44,631 nt of DNA from Nitrospirota bacterium (GCA_009773185.1 WPIF01000023.1:1-44631), one strand, 5' to 3'; numbered from the stretch's first letter, positions 31,930-39,831 are shown. Program-made: numbers and translations. The notes: generated by a model from the letters alone, not told the origin.

Positions 31930-33911
31930 AAAGAGGCATCCCGCTTCTTTTTATTGTCGTAACGTGGCTTGGCTTATGGCTTGGACAATTTAAAGATTTT
32001 TATGCAACAAACCTTTTGTTCCCTTACCTGTGGTTTTCATTTGCTTCATTAACTTTTGCAATATGCGCTGCTTTTCATTTTATCGAAAAAAGAAAATTTT
32101 TTGCAATTGAGTTTCTTTTTTCGATAGCCTTAATTTATGCCGGGCTTATACATTCCCTGAATTTGTCCTGGCTGAAACTTGCTTATTTCCCTTTTATTGT
32201 CTCTATGGCAGTTTTTTATAACTGGGGAACCATCATACCACTATCACTTCTTATTACATCCCTTGAGTTGAAGGCTTTCCTTGAGAGGGGAACCATCAAT
32301 GAAGAGATAGCCTTTTCAATTTCCTTGCTGTTAACAGCCGTAATTTCCTCTCTCATATTCAACAGGTTTCGGAAAGAAAAAGAAAAGGCGCTTGCTACCC
32401 TGAAAACAATTAAGGACACTGCAAGGGATATAGCGCCCGGGACCGTGATAGAGTCATCTGGCAGTGACGCGGCCATATCCCATTATTTTGCATCCATGCT
32501 TAAAACAGATGAAGAGATAAAAGAACTTCTTCTCACGATTAAGCAGGCAGTCCTTGCTGATTCAGTGAATTTTTTTGTACCGCACCACAACAATTTTACG
32601 CTGAGAAGTTCAACTGAGAAAAAAGGCGATATCATTATTGCCGGCAAGGGTATAATTGCCGCATGCCTGAAAGATAAAAAGACCTTTTACTCCGGAGAGG
32701 TTAATGAAAAGAGATTGGAAATCGGCTACATGAAAAAAGGGAAGATTTCTTCTCTTCTCGCTATTGCTGTAATGGAGGGCGCCGCACTGGTTGGTGTTTT
32801 AACAGTTGACAGTTCCAGATATACAGCCTTCAGTGAGCCGGAAAGGAATACATTGCATATGTTTACTGCCTATCTTGTCAGGATACTGGAGAGGGAAAGG
32901 ATATACCCTAAAATAACGCGTGATTACAATGGGTTAAAGATACTCAATGAAGAGAGTTCTAACCTGGTTTCATCGCTTGATATAAATATAATTGCAGAAA
33001 AACTGTGTGAAGGTGCAGACAAAATTGCATCTTCACAGGTATTTTTATTTATTGCAAAAGGGAAAAAGTTTGAGTTGATACATTATAGAGGAAATATCCC
33101 GGTAAAGAAAAATCAATTTGATTTAAAAGGGACATTTATCAATATGGCGGTTGAAAACATACAACAACTATATATAGCTGATATGACAAATTACCAAATC
33201 CCTGTAATGCCCTTTAAGACAGAAGATATTAGCTCTATTATGGCCTTACCGCTGCTATACGAAAATAAACTGCTTGGCCTGTTCGTGATGCTTTCCGGGA
33301 AAAAAGATTTTCTCGATACTTTTCAGCGAGAGCTGCTTAAAGTGATGTGTAATCAGGCAGCAACATCAATAGCAAATGCTAAATTGCATGCAGAAATAGA
33401 AAAACTGGCGACCACCGACGGCCTGACAACCCTTTTTAATCACAGAATTTTTCAGGAAAAACTATCGGAAAAATTCAAGGAGCTGAACAGGTACTCAGAA
33501 CCAACTTCCCTGCTCCTGATAGATATTGATTTCTTTAAAAAGGTAAATGATGCATATGGGCATCCTGTAGGGGACCTTGTTTTAAAGGGCGTGTCAAAAA
33601 TAATAAAGGAAACAATAAGGGATATAGATGTTCCAGCAAGGTATGGGGGCGAAGAGTTTGCTGCAATACTGCCCAAGACAGATACCAAAGGAGCAAAAAA
33701 TATCGCAGAAAGATTAAGAACAAAGGTCATGGATACGTCTTTTTCAGCAGACGGCGTACCATTTAATATCACGCTAAGCATCGGGATAGCAACTTCTCCG
33801 GGTGACGCAAAGAGCAAAGAAGACCTTATTGAAAAAGCTGACCAGGCACTTTATTACGCAAAGCATAATGGAAGAAACAAGAGCATACTCTGGAGCGAGG
33901 TTGAAAAATAA
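31863..33911 (+). CDS. Membrane-anchored GAF-GAF-GGDEF diguanylate cyclase
   Basis: 682 residues. About five N-terminal membrane helices (20-170), one GAF domain ~215-345, a second ~365-500, and a C-terminal GGDEF domain with active-site RYGGEEF near residue 595 and an RxxD inhibitory site (RDID) five residues before it. It should make c-di-GMP under control of a signal sensed by the GAF or membrane parts. The GTG start at 31863 lies inside the DUF507 gene but has GAGGGGAG six bases upstream, and no other start occurs before the first helix. It is the last gene of the rpsF run before HNH. Confidence 0.87.
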   Translation: MGNFIQEVFQGRGDKKGQGFRIKRGIPLLFIVVTWLGLWLGQFKDFYATNLLFPYLWFSFASLTFAICAAFHFIEKRKFFAIEFLFSIALIYAGLIHSLNLSWLKLAYFPFIVSMAVFYNWGTIIPLSLLITSLELKAFLERGTINEEIAFSISLLLTAVISSLIFNRFRKEKEKALATLKTIKDTARDIAPGTVIESSGSDAAISHYFASMLKTDEEIKELLLTIKQAVLADSVNFFVPHHNNFTLRSSTEKKGDIIIAGKGIIAACLKDKKTFYSGEVNEKRLEIGYMKKGKISSLLAIAVMEGAALVGVLTVDSSRYTAFSEPERNTLHMFTAYLVRILERERIYPKITRDYNGLKILNEESSNLVSSLDINIIAEKLCEGADKIASSQVFLFIAKGKKFELIHYRGNIPVKKNQFDLKGTFINMAVENIQQLYIADMTNYQIPVMPFKTEDISSIMALPLLYENKLLGLFVMLSGKKDFLDTFQRELLKVMCNQAATSIANAKLHAEIEKLATTDGLTTLFNHRIFQEKLSEKFKELNRYSEPTSLLLIDIDFFKKVNDAYGHPVGDLVLKGVSKIIKETIRDIDVPARYGGEEFAAILPKTDTKGAKNIAERLRTKVMDTSFSADGVPFNITLSIGIATSPGDAKSKEDLIEKADQALYYAKHNGRNKSILWSEVEK

Positions 33912-33913
33912 GA

Positions 33914-34213
33914 ATGGAACCCTTCAGTTCTCAAGTGACCGAAATAGAAATTAAGCGGGAGAAGGCGAAAGCCCGTGAACTCAGAAAATCCCAGTGGTGG
34001 AAAAGAAAGTGCGCTGAAGGCAGATGTTATTTCTGCGACAGACAATTCAAACCCAAAGATCTCACTATGGACCACATCGTGCCGATTATCCGCGGTGGAA
34101 AATCTGCAAAGGGGAACGTAGTTCCTGCATGCAAAGAGTGCAATAACAAAAAGAAGCACATGCTGCCGATAGAGTGGGAAGAGTATATGAGTAAAATAGA
34201 TAAAGAAGGCTAA
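33914..34213 (+). CDS. HNH endonuclease domain protein
   Basis: 99 residues. A charged helical N-terminus (EIEIKREKAKARELRKSQWWKRK) is followed by an HNH/McrA-type zinc nuclease: CYFCDRQFKPKDLTMDHIVPIIRGGKS, then NVVPACKECNNKKKHM, with two CxxC zinc pairs, the DH catalytic pair and the asparagine. Stand-alone small HNH proteins of this type are widespread; the target is unknown. It starts two bases after the GGDEF stop, so is in the same operon, and overlaps the convergent Cys protein gene by four bases. Confidence 0.85.
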   Translation: MEPFSSQVTEIEIKREKAKARELRKSQWWKRKCAEGRCYFCDRQFKPKDLTMDHIVPIIRGGKSAKGNVVPACKECNNKKKHMLPIEWEEYMSKIDKEG

Positions 34214-34416
34214 ATTTTTAGTATTTTACCGTCAGGCAGAAGATTGTCAGGAGATTTCCCGCCCTTTTCTTTAATTTTGTATCTTGCGCATTCCTTATAT
34301 TTATCAGGGTTCATGCAATATTCATCTAAAAATGGCTGCAACTGGATTATCCTGACGGAAGTTGTAATGAAATTATACATTGAACAACCTTTCATGTGCT
34401 GGCATTTGAACGACAT
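34210..34416 (-). CDS. Small four-cysteine protein
   Basis: About 68 residues. Four cysteines in the pattern KCQHMKGC and then EYCMNPDKYKECARYKIKEKGGKS, with the end DNLLPDGKIL. I recall this arrangement (CARYK followed by NLLPxG) from small conserved proteins in deltaproteobacteria and relatives, without an assigned function; metal or Fe-S binding is plausible. The ATG at 34416 has GGAGG five bases upstream and is preferred over the TTG one codon earlier. Convergent four-base overlap with HNH. Confidence 0.6.
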   Translation of the reverse strand: MSFKCQHMKGCSMYNFITTSVRIIQLQPFLDEYCMNPDKYKECARYKIKEKGGKSPDNLLPDGKILKI

Positions 34417-34544
34417 CAAATCCTCCGGTATTTATTTCTATATAATAACTATAAATTGACTTTTTTCAAGGGGTATTATAAGTCTATTAAATTAAATAAT
34501 GGGATGGAAGAGCCTTTTTGCGCCTTTTATCGCGGGTTGGATGT

Positions 34545-34627
34545 TGGTGCGAGAGAGGGGAGTTGAACCCCTACGGTCTCCCACAGGATCCTAAGTCCTG
34601 CGCGTCTGCCAGTTCCGCCACTCTCGC
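34545..34627 (-). tRNA. tRNA-Leu (TAG)
   Basis: Minus-strand cloverleaf with acceptor GCGAGAG/CTCTCGC, a long class II variable arm (TGGGAGACCGT region), T-stem GGGG-TTCAACT-CCCC, anticodon TAG in the loop CTTAGGA, and an encoded CCA (TGG at 34545-34547 on +). The gene is complete. Its 5' half is duplicated 1.6 kb away. Confidence 0.95.
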
Positions 34628-34633
34628 TAAGAT
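34589..34633. repeat. 45-bp direct repeat, copy 1 (5' half of tRNA-Leu)
   Basis: Covers the tRNA from the anticodon loop to its 5' end plus six flanking bases. Identical to 36205-36249 over all 45 bases; both flanks then diverge. A likely attachment-site duplication or recombination scar. Confidence 0.85.
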
Positions 34634-34783
34634 TAATTTTAGTTTATTTGTGGATTTCTTGTCCAATATGCAGGAATTTAACAGTTAAGATATTTACAGG
34701 GATGTTCAGCAGAAACTATGATTTAGTTCTTTGCTTCCTGTCATGAATTTTGAGAGAGTGGAGAGATGTTTTTAAATTTTTTT

Positions 34784-34877
34784 GTATAACGACCATGCTC
34801 AGGAGCGCGGGGCAACCACGCTAAAACTGAAAACAAAAAGCAGATAATCCCGCGTCGCCTGGAGCAAATTGTTCGAA
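34784..34877 (-). repeat. attC: Second attC-like site, minus strand
   Basis: Read on the minus strand: inner core TTCGAAC (34877-34871) right after the gene's stop codon, arm GCTC-C-AGG, then CGCGGG, a long loop, CCCGCG, CCT-GAGC, and outer core GTTATAC (34790-34784). The arms pair with one extrahelical C. Length about 94 bases, within the range of known attC sites. Confidence 0.7.
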
Positions 34878-35285
34878 CTCAGAGTTTCTTCATTTTCTTA
34901 TAAAAGTTATCGCCTTTATAGATAATCAGATTTTCTACCGAATTTATTTTGACCAGTTGCATTTCACCCGACTTATATCTGGAAAGAGGCGTAACTTCGA
35001 AATTACCATATACTTGGACGCCGGGCTCTGTAAATAGATCTTCTAATGCTTTTGGCATTTCAGCAGGTTCCGTATCGCCGCCTGGGATGCCAAGAAGCCT
35101 ATTTGTTCCGATAATCCATATTCGGAATGAGGGTGTGCCGTTGTAAATCATTAATCTGCCGTGCAGTTTAAATGGTGAATTTGTCTCTATATATCTTTTC
35201 GTATCGTCTGCATTCCCCGTGAGAGGCAAGAGAAGCAGAAGGAGCAATATTGCAGTTTGTTTATATTTCATTTTATTGGTTCGAA
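34790..35285 (-). mobile_element. Integron-type gene cassette (496 bp) with a secreted-protein gene
   Basis: On the minus strand the cassette begins G|TTCGAAC at 35286/35285 and ends G|TTATAC at 34790/34789. The inner core of its attC (TTCGAAC) is the complement of GTTCGAA formed at the left boundary, the rule for an inserted cassette. One gene, same direction as the attC. Neither boundary coincides with the tRNA duplication. Confidence 0.65.
34879..35271 (-). CDS. Small exported protein of unknown function (cassette gene)
   Basis: About 130 residues. Signal peptide MKYKQTAILLLLLLLPLTGNA, then a mature domain with SPFKLHGRLMIYNGTPSFRIWIIGTNRLLGIPGGD and GVQVYGNFEVTPLSRYKSGEMQLVKINSVENLIIY, looking like a small OB-fold-like beta barrel. 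No recognised family and no cysteines after the signal. The start at 35271 is chosen because a promoter lies at 35321-35349, inside any longer reading. No Shine-Dalgarno. The stop abuts the attC core. Confidence 0.65.
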   Translation of the reverse strand: MKYKQTAILLLLLLLPLTGNADDTKRYIETNSPFKLHGRLMIYNGTPSFRIWIIGTNRLLGIPGGDTEPAEMPKALEDLFTEPGVQVYGNFEVTPLSRYKSGEMQLVKINSVENLIIYKGDNFYKKMKKL

Positions 35286-35296
35286 CATTATTTTTT

Positions 35297-35429
35297 ATGC
35301 CGCATGCGTCTTTTTGATAGATTTTAGGGTAAACCATACGTTCTGTCAATAAAAATCTCTAAACTATGGGTGCTTAACTAATTGAAAAATAAAGCAAATA
35401 ATTTTTAGTTAATTATTATGCCGCATGCG
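35297..35429 (-). promoter_or_regulatory. Promoter between two CGCATGCG operator-like sites
   Basis: Minus strand: TTGACA (35349-35344), 17-base spacer, TAAAAT (35326-35321). The 12-bp word ATGCCGCATGCG (plus strand) occurs at 35297-35308, just after the predicted transcription start, and again at 35418-35429, upstream of the -35. Each has the palindrome CGCATGCG. The arrangement suggests a repressor bridging the promoter. The promoter lies outside the cassette boundary (35285). Confidence 0.55.
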
Positions 35430-35534
35430 ATATAATTTGCGAATTAATTATATTGCTTAAGATTGCTGCTTAAAGCCCGCGATTTGTTAATCAGCGATTG
35501 AGATTATAGAAGGCAATCAGGTAAACTTTAGGCA

Positions 35535-35843
35535 ATGGAAATTCTTTTTGAAGTTAAAACAGCGGCAGGTAAAATTATCAGGACTACTAAAACCCATTGG
35601 GAGCTTATCTCAAAGCTAAAGCATCCGGAGATGGAGGGGAAAGAGACAGAAGTTAAAAGTTGCCTGAGCAATCCGCTTGAGATAAGAAAGAGCTCTGAAG
35701 ATACGGAGGTCTATTTATATTATTCGCCATATATGCAATACTATATCTGTGTAGTTGCAAAGCATTTAAACGGAGACGGCTTTATAATAACAGCATACAT
35801 AACCGATAAGATAAAGGAAGGTGAAACTGTATGGAAAAGATAA
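35535..35843 (+). CDS. Putative toxin, DUF4258/PBECR-like nuclease fold
   Basis: 102 residues. HWELISKLKHPEMEGKETEVKSCLSNPLEIRKSSEDTEVYLYY is followed by YICVVAKHLNGDGFIITAYITDKIKEGE. Helix-strand order, the arginine in EIRKS and the GFIITAY strand fit the RelE/EndoU-like group (DUF4258, PBECR2) of small RNase-type proteins. It overlaps the DUF2283 gene by 13 bases, a typical toxin-antitoxin spacing. Toxicity is inferred. No obvious Shine-Dalgarno. Confidence 0.6.
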   Translation: MEILFEVKTAAGKIIRTTKTHWELISKLKHPEMEGKETEVKSCLSNPLEIRKSSEDTEVYLYYSPYMQYYICVVAKHLNGDGFIITAYITDKIKEGETVWKR

Positions 35844-36046
35844 CAATAACCTTTGATAAGGTCGGCAATACACTTGATGTGTGGTTTGAAAAACCAAGGC
35901 CATGCATTAATGAAGAATTGGGTAACGGGGTTATTATCAAGAAAGACGAGAGCGGCGAGATAATAGGATTTGAAAAAATAAATTACCTTAAAAAAGAACG
36001 ACCTGATAAAGTGCAATCAATCCCCTTAGAGGTGGCCGTTGTCTGA
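35831..36046 (+). CDS. DUF2283 family protein, likely partner of the preceding gene
   Basis: 71 residues, full-length DUF2283: ITITFDKVGNTLDVWFEKPRPC, then NGVIIKKDESGEIIGFEKINYLKKE. These small beta-rich proteins are often found next to DUF4258-type genes and are candidate antitoxins. GAAGGTGAA precedes the ATG inside the end of the upstream gene. Both lie within the tRNA-Leu-flanked island. The stretch 36047-36204 downstream has no recognised feature. Confidence 0.75.
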   Translation: MEKITITFDKVGNTLDVWFEKPRPCINEELGNGVIIKKDESGEIIGFEKINYLKKERPDKVQSIPLEVAVV

Positions 36047-36204
36047 AAAAAAACAGTGTAGCAAATTTGTAGCAGAAAGTATCCGATTTTACATAATCTA
36101 CGGAAAATATTGGAAAGCATAGAAGGTCAATTTATCTTTTCAATCCAATTAGTTAACTAAATATCCAGACCAGAAGCCCACTTACAAAATTCGTCTTTTT
36201 CGGT

Positions 36205-36249
36205 TCCTAAGTCCTGCGCGTCTGCCAGTTCCGCCACTCTCGCTAAGAT
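36205..36249. repeat. 45-bp direct repeat, copy 2 (tRNA-Leu fragment)
   Basis: Identical to 34589-34633. It contains tRNA-Leu sequence from the 5' end to the anticodon loop only; the sequence next to it (36181-36204) is unrelated to a tRNA 3' half, so this is not a functional gene. Confidence 0.85.
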
Positions 36250-36297
36250 GATTTTAAAAGATTGCCTCGGGTTTGGTCAAACGCCGGATTTCCGAAT

Positions 36298-36522
36298 TTA
36301 CATAACCTTTATCTGGAGCCCCAGCTTATTAAAAATAGAAAGAATTTTGTTCGCTTCGATTTCAGCAGGTTCATATTCTATGTTTATAATTCCCGTGGCA
36401 TAGTCGGCCTTTGCTTTTAAAATTCCGACTGTATTATTCAAAATAGTTTCTAAGTCAGTGACACAGCCTGTACAGGAAAATTCTTTTACCCGGAGATTAA
36501 TCTGTTTTGCCGTCTTTTCCAT
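36298..36522 (-). CDS. Heavy-metal-associated (HMA) domain protein
   Basis: 74 residues, one ferredoxin-like HMA domain. FSCTGCVTDLETIL holds the CxxC metal site (here CTGC), followed by GILKAKADYATGIINIEYEPAEI. Such CopZ/MerP-like proteins carry Cu(I) or other soft metals to P-type ATPases or regulators. No partner ATPase is adjacent. It lies just outside the tRNA-fragment repeat, downstream of the DRTGG gene. Confidence 0.82.
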   Translation of the reverse strand: MEKTAKQINLRVKEFSCTGCVTDLETILNNTVGILKAKADYATGIINIEYEPAEIEANKILSIFNKLGLQIKVM

Positions 36523-36655
36523 ATATACTCAAAACCATTTCTGCGGTAGTTTTTTTATATTTGCCTGTAAAATTCAGCAAGCCTTTGCAATAACTTTTCC
36601 ACATCTTAGTGTAACACACGAAGGCTTAAAGCTCGAACAACGCATGTTTTACCCT

Positions 36656-37714
36656 CTAAGGCTTAAGCGCCTTCAAAAACCTTTTCATATCGAATTCAGC
36701 AGCGATTAATTCCGTTGCTCGGGCTATCTTCCCTTCGCCCCTTAGCCTTGTTTTGCCCATTATTGTCTCAATCCTGCTAATTGTAGTAAACGTATCATCC
36801 GTCACTGATATTATAGGAATGCCTTTTGACTGGGCCTTGCCGAGGACAACATCGTTTGTATAAAGTCCACCTGTAAGGACTATGCATTTTGTTGATGTTT
36901 CCATCGCAGCAAGCTGTATGTCGGAGCGGTGTGCGCCTGTGATTACTGCCTTATTTGGAATTCTTCTGAAATAGCTGAGCGCGCTGTCAACGTCCATTGC
37001 GCCTATTGAAAAATTTTCTACAAATTCATCAAGCTTGTCTTCACAGCATAAAACTTTACCGTTCAGCACATCATTCAACTGCCTTATTGTAAAGGATTCA
37101 AGGACGCTGTCTTTTTGAAAGACACCGAATATCTTAATCCCTTTTTTCTCAAGAAATGGCCTTACAGTATCTTTAACGTGATTGAGCGAATTTACAGGGA
37201 CCTTGTTTATAACGCCGCCTATAAACCTTTTACCTAAAATATGCGCTGCACCAAAAATAGAATCTGCAGAAGTATCGCCAGCCCATGATTCCACGATCAA
37301 GGCTTGCGCTTTCATATCTTCTATAAGGCTCAGGCTATCGCTATTCAGTATTGCACCATCAAAAAGGTCAGCAGCACCCCCGATAATAACAAAGTCTTTG
37401 CTTTTCAAAGATTTAAATGCAGCCATTATCTGTTTTCTGGTATCTTTGACTTTCCCCTGAAATATAAGATTTTGGGTTTCATAGCTAAGAACAAAAGGGG
37501 AAATAATATTCAATGGGTCAGGGAGAGATAAGGCCTCTTTTATAAAGACTGCGTCGGCATCAAACACATCGCTGCCTTTTTTTTGAGGCGTTTTGCCGAT
37601 GGGTTTTATGTAACCAACTTTATGCCCCTGCCTTATAAGCTTCATCGCAAGTCCAAGCGCAATAAAAGTCTTTCCGGAATAACTTCTGGTGGATGCTATA
37701 AATATTGGAATCAT
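36656..37714 (-). CDS. BioD/CobQ-like ATPase with DRTGG domain (Pta N-terminal-like)
   Basis: About 352 residues. The N-terminal part (1-200) is a P-loop ATPase of the dethiobiotin-synthetase type (IFIASTRSYSGKTFIALGLAMKL; later NKVPVNS). The C-terminal 120 residues are a DRTGG domain (KAVITGAHRSDIQLAAMETSTKCIVLTGG). The same architecture forms the regulatory N-terminus of long phosphotransacetylases. AGGAGG five bases before the ATG at 37714 decides the start. It is 17 bases downstream of the ADP-forming acetyl-CoA synthetase gene, so a role in sensing or controlling acetyl-CoA/acetate flux is inferred. Confidence 0.82.
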   Translation of the reverse strand: MIPIFIASTRSYSGKTFIALGLAMKLIRQGHKVGYIKPIGKTPQKKGSDVFDADAVFIKEALSLPDPLNIISPFVLSYETQNLIFQGKVKDTRKQIMAAFKSLKSKDFVIIGGAADLFDGAILNSDSLSLIEDMKAQALIVESWAGDTSADSIFGAAHILGKRFIGGVINKVPVNSLNHVKDTVRPFLEKKGIKIFGVFQKDSVLESFTIRQLNDVLNGKVLCCEDKLDEFVENFSIGAMDVDSALSYFRRIPNKAVITGAHRSDIQLAAMETSTKCIVLTGGLYTNDVVLGKAQSKGIPIISVTDDTFTTISRIETIMGKTRLRGEGKIARATELIAAEFDMKRFLKALKP

Positions 37715-37731
37715 ATTTTCCTCCTTTATTC

Positions 37732-39825
37732 TCATTCTTTCCTCTCAAAAATTATCCTTGCATCAAGGGCCACGGCCCCTTTCTCCATAACCACCAATGG
37801 ATTTATATCAAGTTCGCGAACCATTGGGAAATCCGTTACAAAACCCGACAGCCTTAATATTCCATCAATTATGGAATCAATATCCACCGGCTTTTCACCC
37901 CTTGCGCCTTTTAAAAGCGCATTGGTTTTTATCTCATTCACCATTGCTGATGCCTCTCTCTGTAAGACAGGCGCTATCCTGAAGGATACATCCTTTAGAA
38001 CCTCAACATATATACCGCCAAGCCCGAACATAATCATATGCCCGAAGGTCCTGTCAAATGTTACGCCGAGAATTACTTCTTTGCCTGATTTAACCATCTC
38101 ATATATCATTACTCCGTTTATGAATGCATCAGGCATAAGTCTTTTTGCATTTGATGTAATTTCGATGAATGCATCCTCCGCCTCTTTTTTAGAGTTTATC
38201 CTGATTTTAACTCCACCCACATCTGTTTTATGGAGTATATCAGGCGATGAAATCTTCATTACAACAGGAAAACCTATACTTAAGGCCATATCAGAGGACT
38301 CCTTTGATGTCTTTGCCAACGCCCGCCTGGGAAATATAAATCCGTATTCTGAAAGCAAGGCCATTGCGTCATCTTCACCAACCTGAAATCTGCCTGCCTG
38401 TAAAAGATCATTTATCCCGGTTTTTATAATATCTATATTCGATGAATAGGATAGTATCTTTTCTTCCTCAAGGTTTCTCCATGAATTATAATCACTGAGT
38501 TTTTTGAATGCATTTACTGCTGTTTCAGGATAAGAAAAATTAGGGATGAAATTGGCTTTTAGTTTTTCTACCGAGCCCCTGACCCTCATATCCCCCATGA
38601 AGGATGTTATTATCGGCCTGTCTGTTTTCTTTGATGTGCTGATAATTATCTCCGCAGTATTTTCGACATCCACCATTGCCTGAGGTGTGAGTATTACAAT
38701 AATGCCGTCAACATTAGTATCATTGATTGCCTTATCCAATACAACAGCATATCTTTCTGATGTTGCATCGCCTATTATGTCCACTGGATTATAAAGTGAC
38801 GCATTCGGAGGCAGAAGTTTTACAATGGAGTCTATTGTGTTTTTTGTCATCTGCGGCAATTTTAGGCCCAGTTTTTCAGCTGTGTCTGCCGCAATTATTC
38901 CGGGCCCGCCTGCATTTGTAATAATAAGCAGCCTGTCTCCCTGAGGAAGTTTTTTCCCTGAAAAAGCAAGCGCAGTGTCGAAAAGGTCCTGAATGCCCTG
39001 TGCTCTCATAACGCCTGTCTGTTTAAAGGCTGCATTAAATGCGTTTTCCGAGCCTGCCAGAGCGCCTGTATGTGAAGAGGCTGCGCGCGCTCCTGCCTCT
39101 GTGCCGCCTGATTTTAAAAGGATCACGGGTTTTGTTTTTGTGGCTTTTCTGGCAATCTCTAAAAATCTTCTGCCATCAACAACATCTTCTATGTATCCGA
39201 GTATGATATCTGTTTCAGGGTCATTGATAAAATACTCGATGAAGTCTATTTCATTTAAATCGGTCTTATTGCCGAGGCTTATGAATTTTGAAAACCCTAT
39301 TTTATTTCCGATTGCCCAGTCCAGTATTGCAATTCCAAGGGCGCCTGACTGAGAAAAAAAAGCGAGCCTTCCTTTAGGCAGCATTCCTGCTGCAAATGTT
39401 GCATTCATATTATTTGATGTGTTAATGACGCCAAGGCAATTCGGGCCAAGTATTCTGATATTACGTTCTCTGCTGATTTTTCCAAGCTCTTGTTCAAGCC
39501 TTACGCCTTCCGGGCCTGCTTCCTTAAATCCTGCACTTAAAATAACAACTGACCCGGCGCCGGCATCAGCGCTTTTGACTATGGTTTCAGGAACAAATTT
39601 AGCAGGGACCGCAATTACTGCAAGAGCAATCTTCTCTCCGATGTCAGGCAGCCCTGGAAAAGACTTAAGCCCGAGTATTTCTTCGCCTGATGGATTTACC
39701 GGATATATTTGGCCTTTGTAGCCAAACCGTATCAGGTTATTCAGCACAGCATAGCCGACCTTTTTAGGGTCCCTGGAGGCTCCGATTACGGCAATCGAAT
39801 CAGGGTTAAAAAGGGAATTGAGCAT
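37732..39825 (-). CDS. ADP-forming acetyl-CoA synthetase-type acyl-CoA ligase (fused alpha-beta)
   Basis: 697 residues. N-terminal CoA-binding Rossmann domain (SLFNPDSIAVIGASRDPKKVGYAVL), two succinyl-CoA-ligase-like domains with the phospho-histidine in SSHTGALAGSENAF, and a C-terminal ATP-grasp domain (GFPVVMKISSPDILHKTDVGGV, REASAMVNEIKTNALLKGARG). It makes acetate and ATP from acetyl-CoA, ADP and Pi, or works in reverse. The alpha and beta chains are joined in one gene. A protein acetyltransferase (Pat) GNAT domain is absent. Promoter with leaderless geometry just upstream. Confidence 0.88.
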   Translation of the reverse strand: MLNSLFNPDSIAVIGASRDPKKVGYAVLNNLIRFGYKGQIYPVNPSGEEILGLKSFPGLPDIGEKIALAVIAVPAKFVPETIVKSADAGAGSVVILSAGFKEAGPEGVRLEQELGKISRERNIRILGPNCLGVINTSNNMNATFAAGMLPKGRLAFFSQSGALGIAILDWAIGNKIGFSKFISLGNKTDLNEIDFIEYFINDPETDIILGYIEDVVDGRRFLEIARKATKTKPVILLKSGGTEAGARAASSHTGALAGSENAFNAAFKQTGVMRAQGIQDLFDTALAFSGKKLPQGDRLLIITNAGGPGIIAADTAEKLGLKLPQMTKNTIDSIVKLLPPNASLYNPVDIIGDATSERYAVVLDKAINDTNVDGIIVILTPQAMVDVENTAEIIISTSKKTDRPIITSFMGDMRVRGSVEKLKANFIPNFSYPETAVNAFKKLSDYNSWRNLEEEKILSYSSNIDIIKTGINDLLQAGRFQVGEDDAMALLSEYGFIFPRRALAKTSKESSDMALSIGFPVVMKISSPDILHKTDVGGVKIRINSKKEAEDAFIEITSNAKRLMPDAFINGVMIYEMVKSGKEVILGVTFDRTFGHMIMFGLGGIYVEVLKDVSFRIAPVLQREASAMVNEIKTNALLKGARGEKPVDIDSIIDGILRLSGFVTDFPMVRELDINPLVVMEKGAVALDARIIFERKE

Positions 39826-39831
39826 AAGAGA

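Noticed and set aside
36147-36165. Similarity of TTAACTAATTG words near 35373 and 36150 as recombination sites
   Set aside because: Only 11 AT-rich bases are shared; expected by chance in AT-rich spacers.
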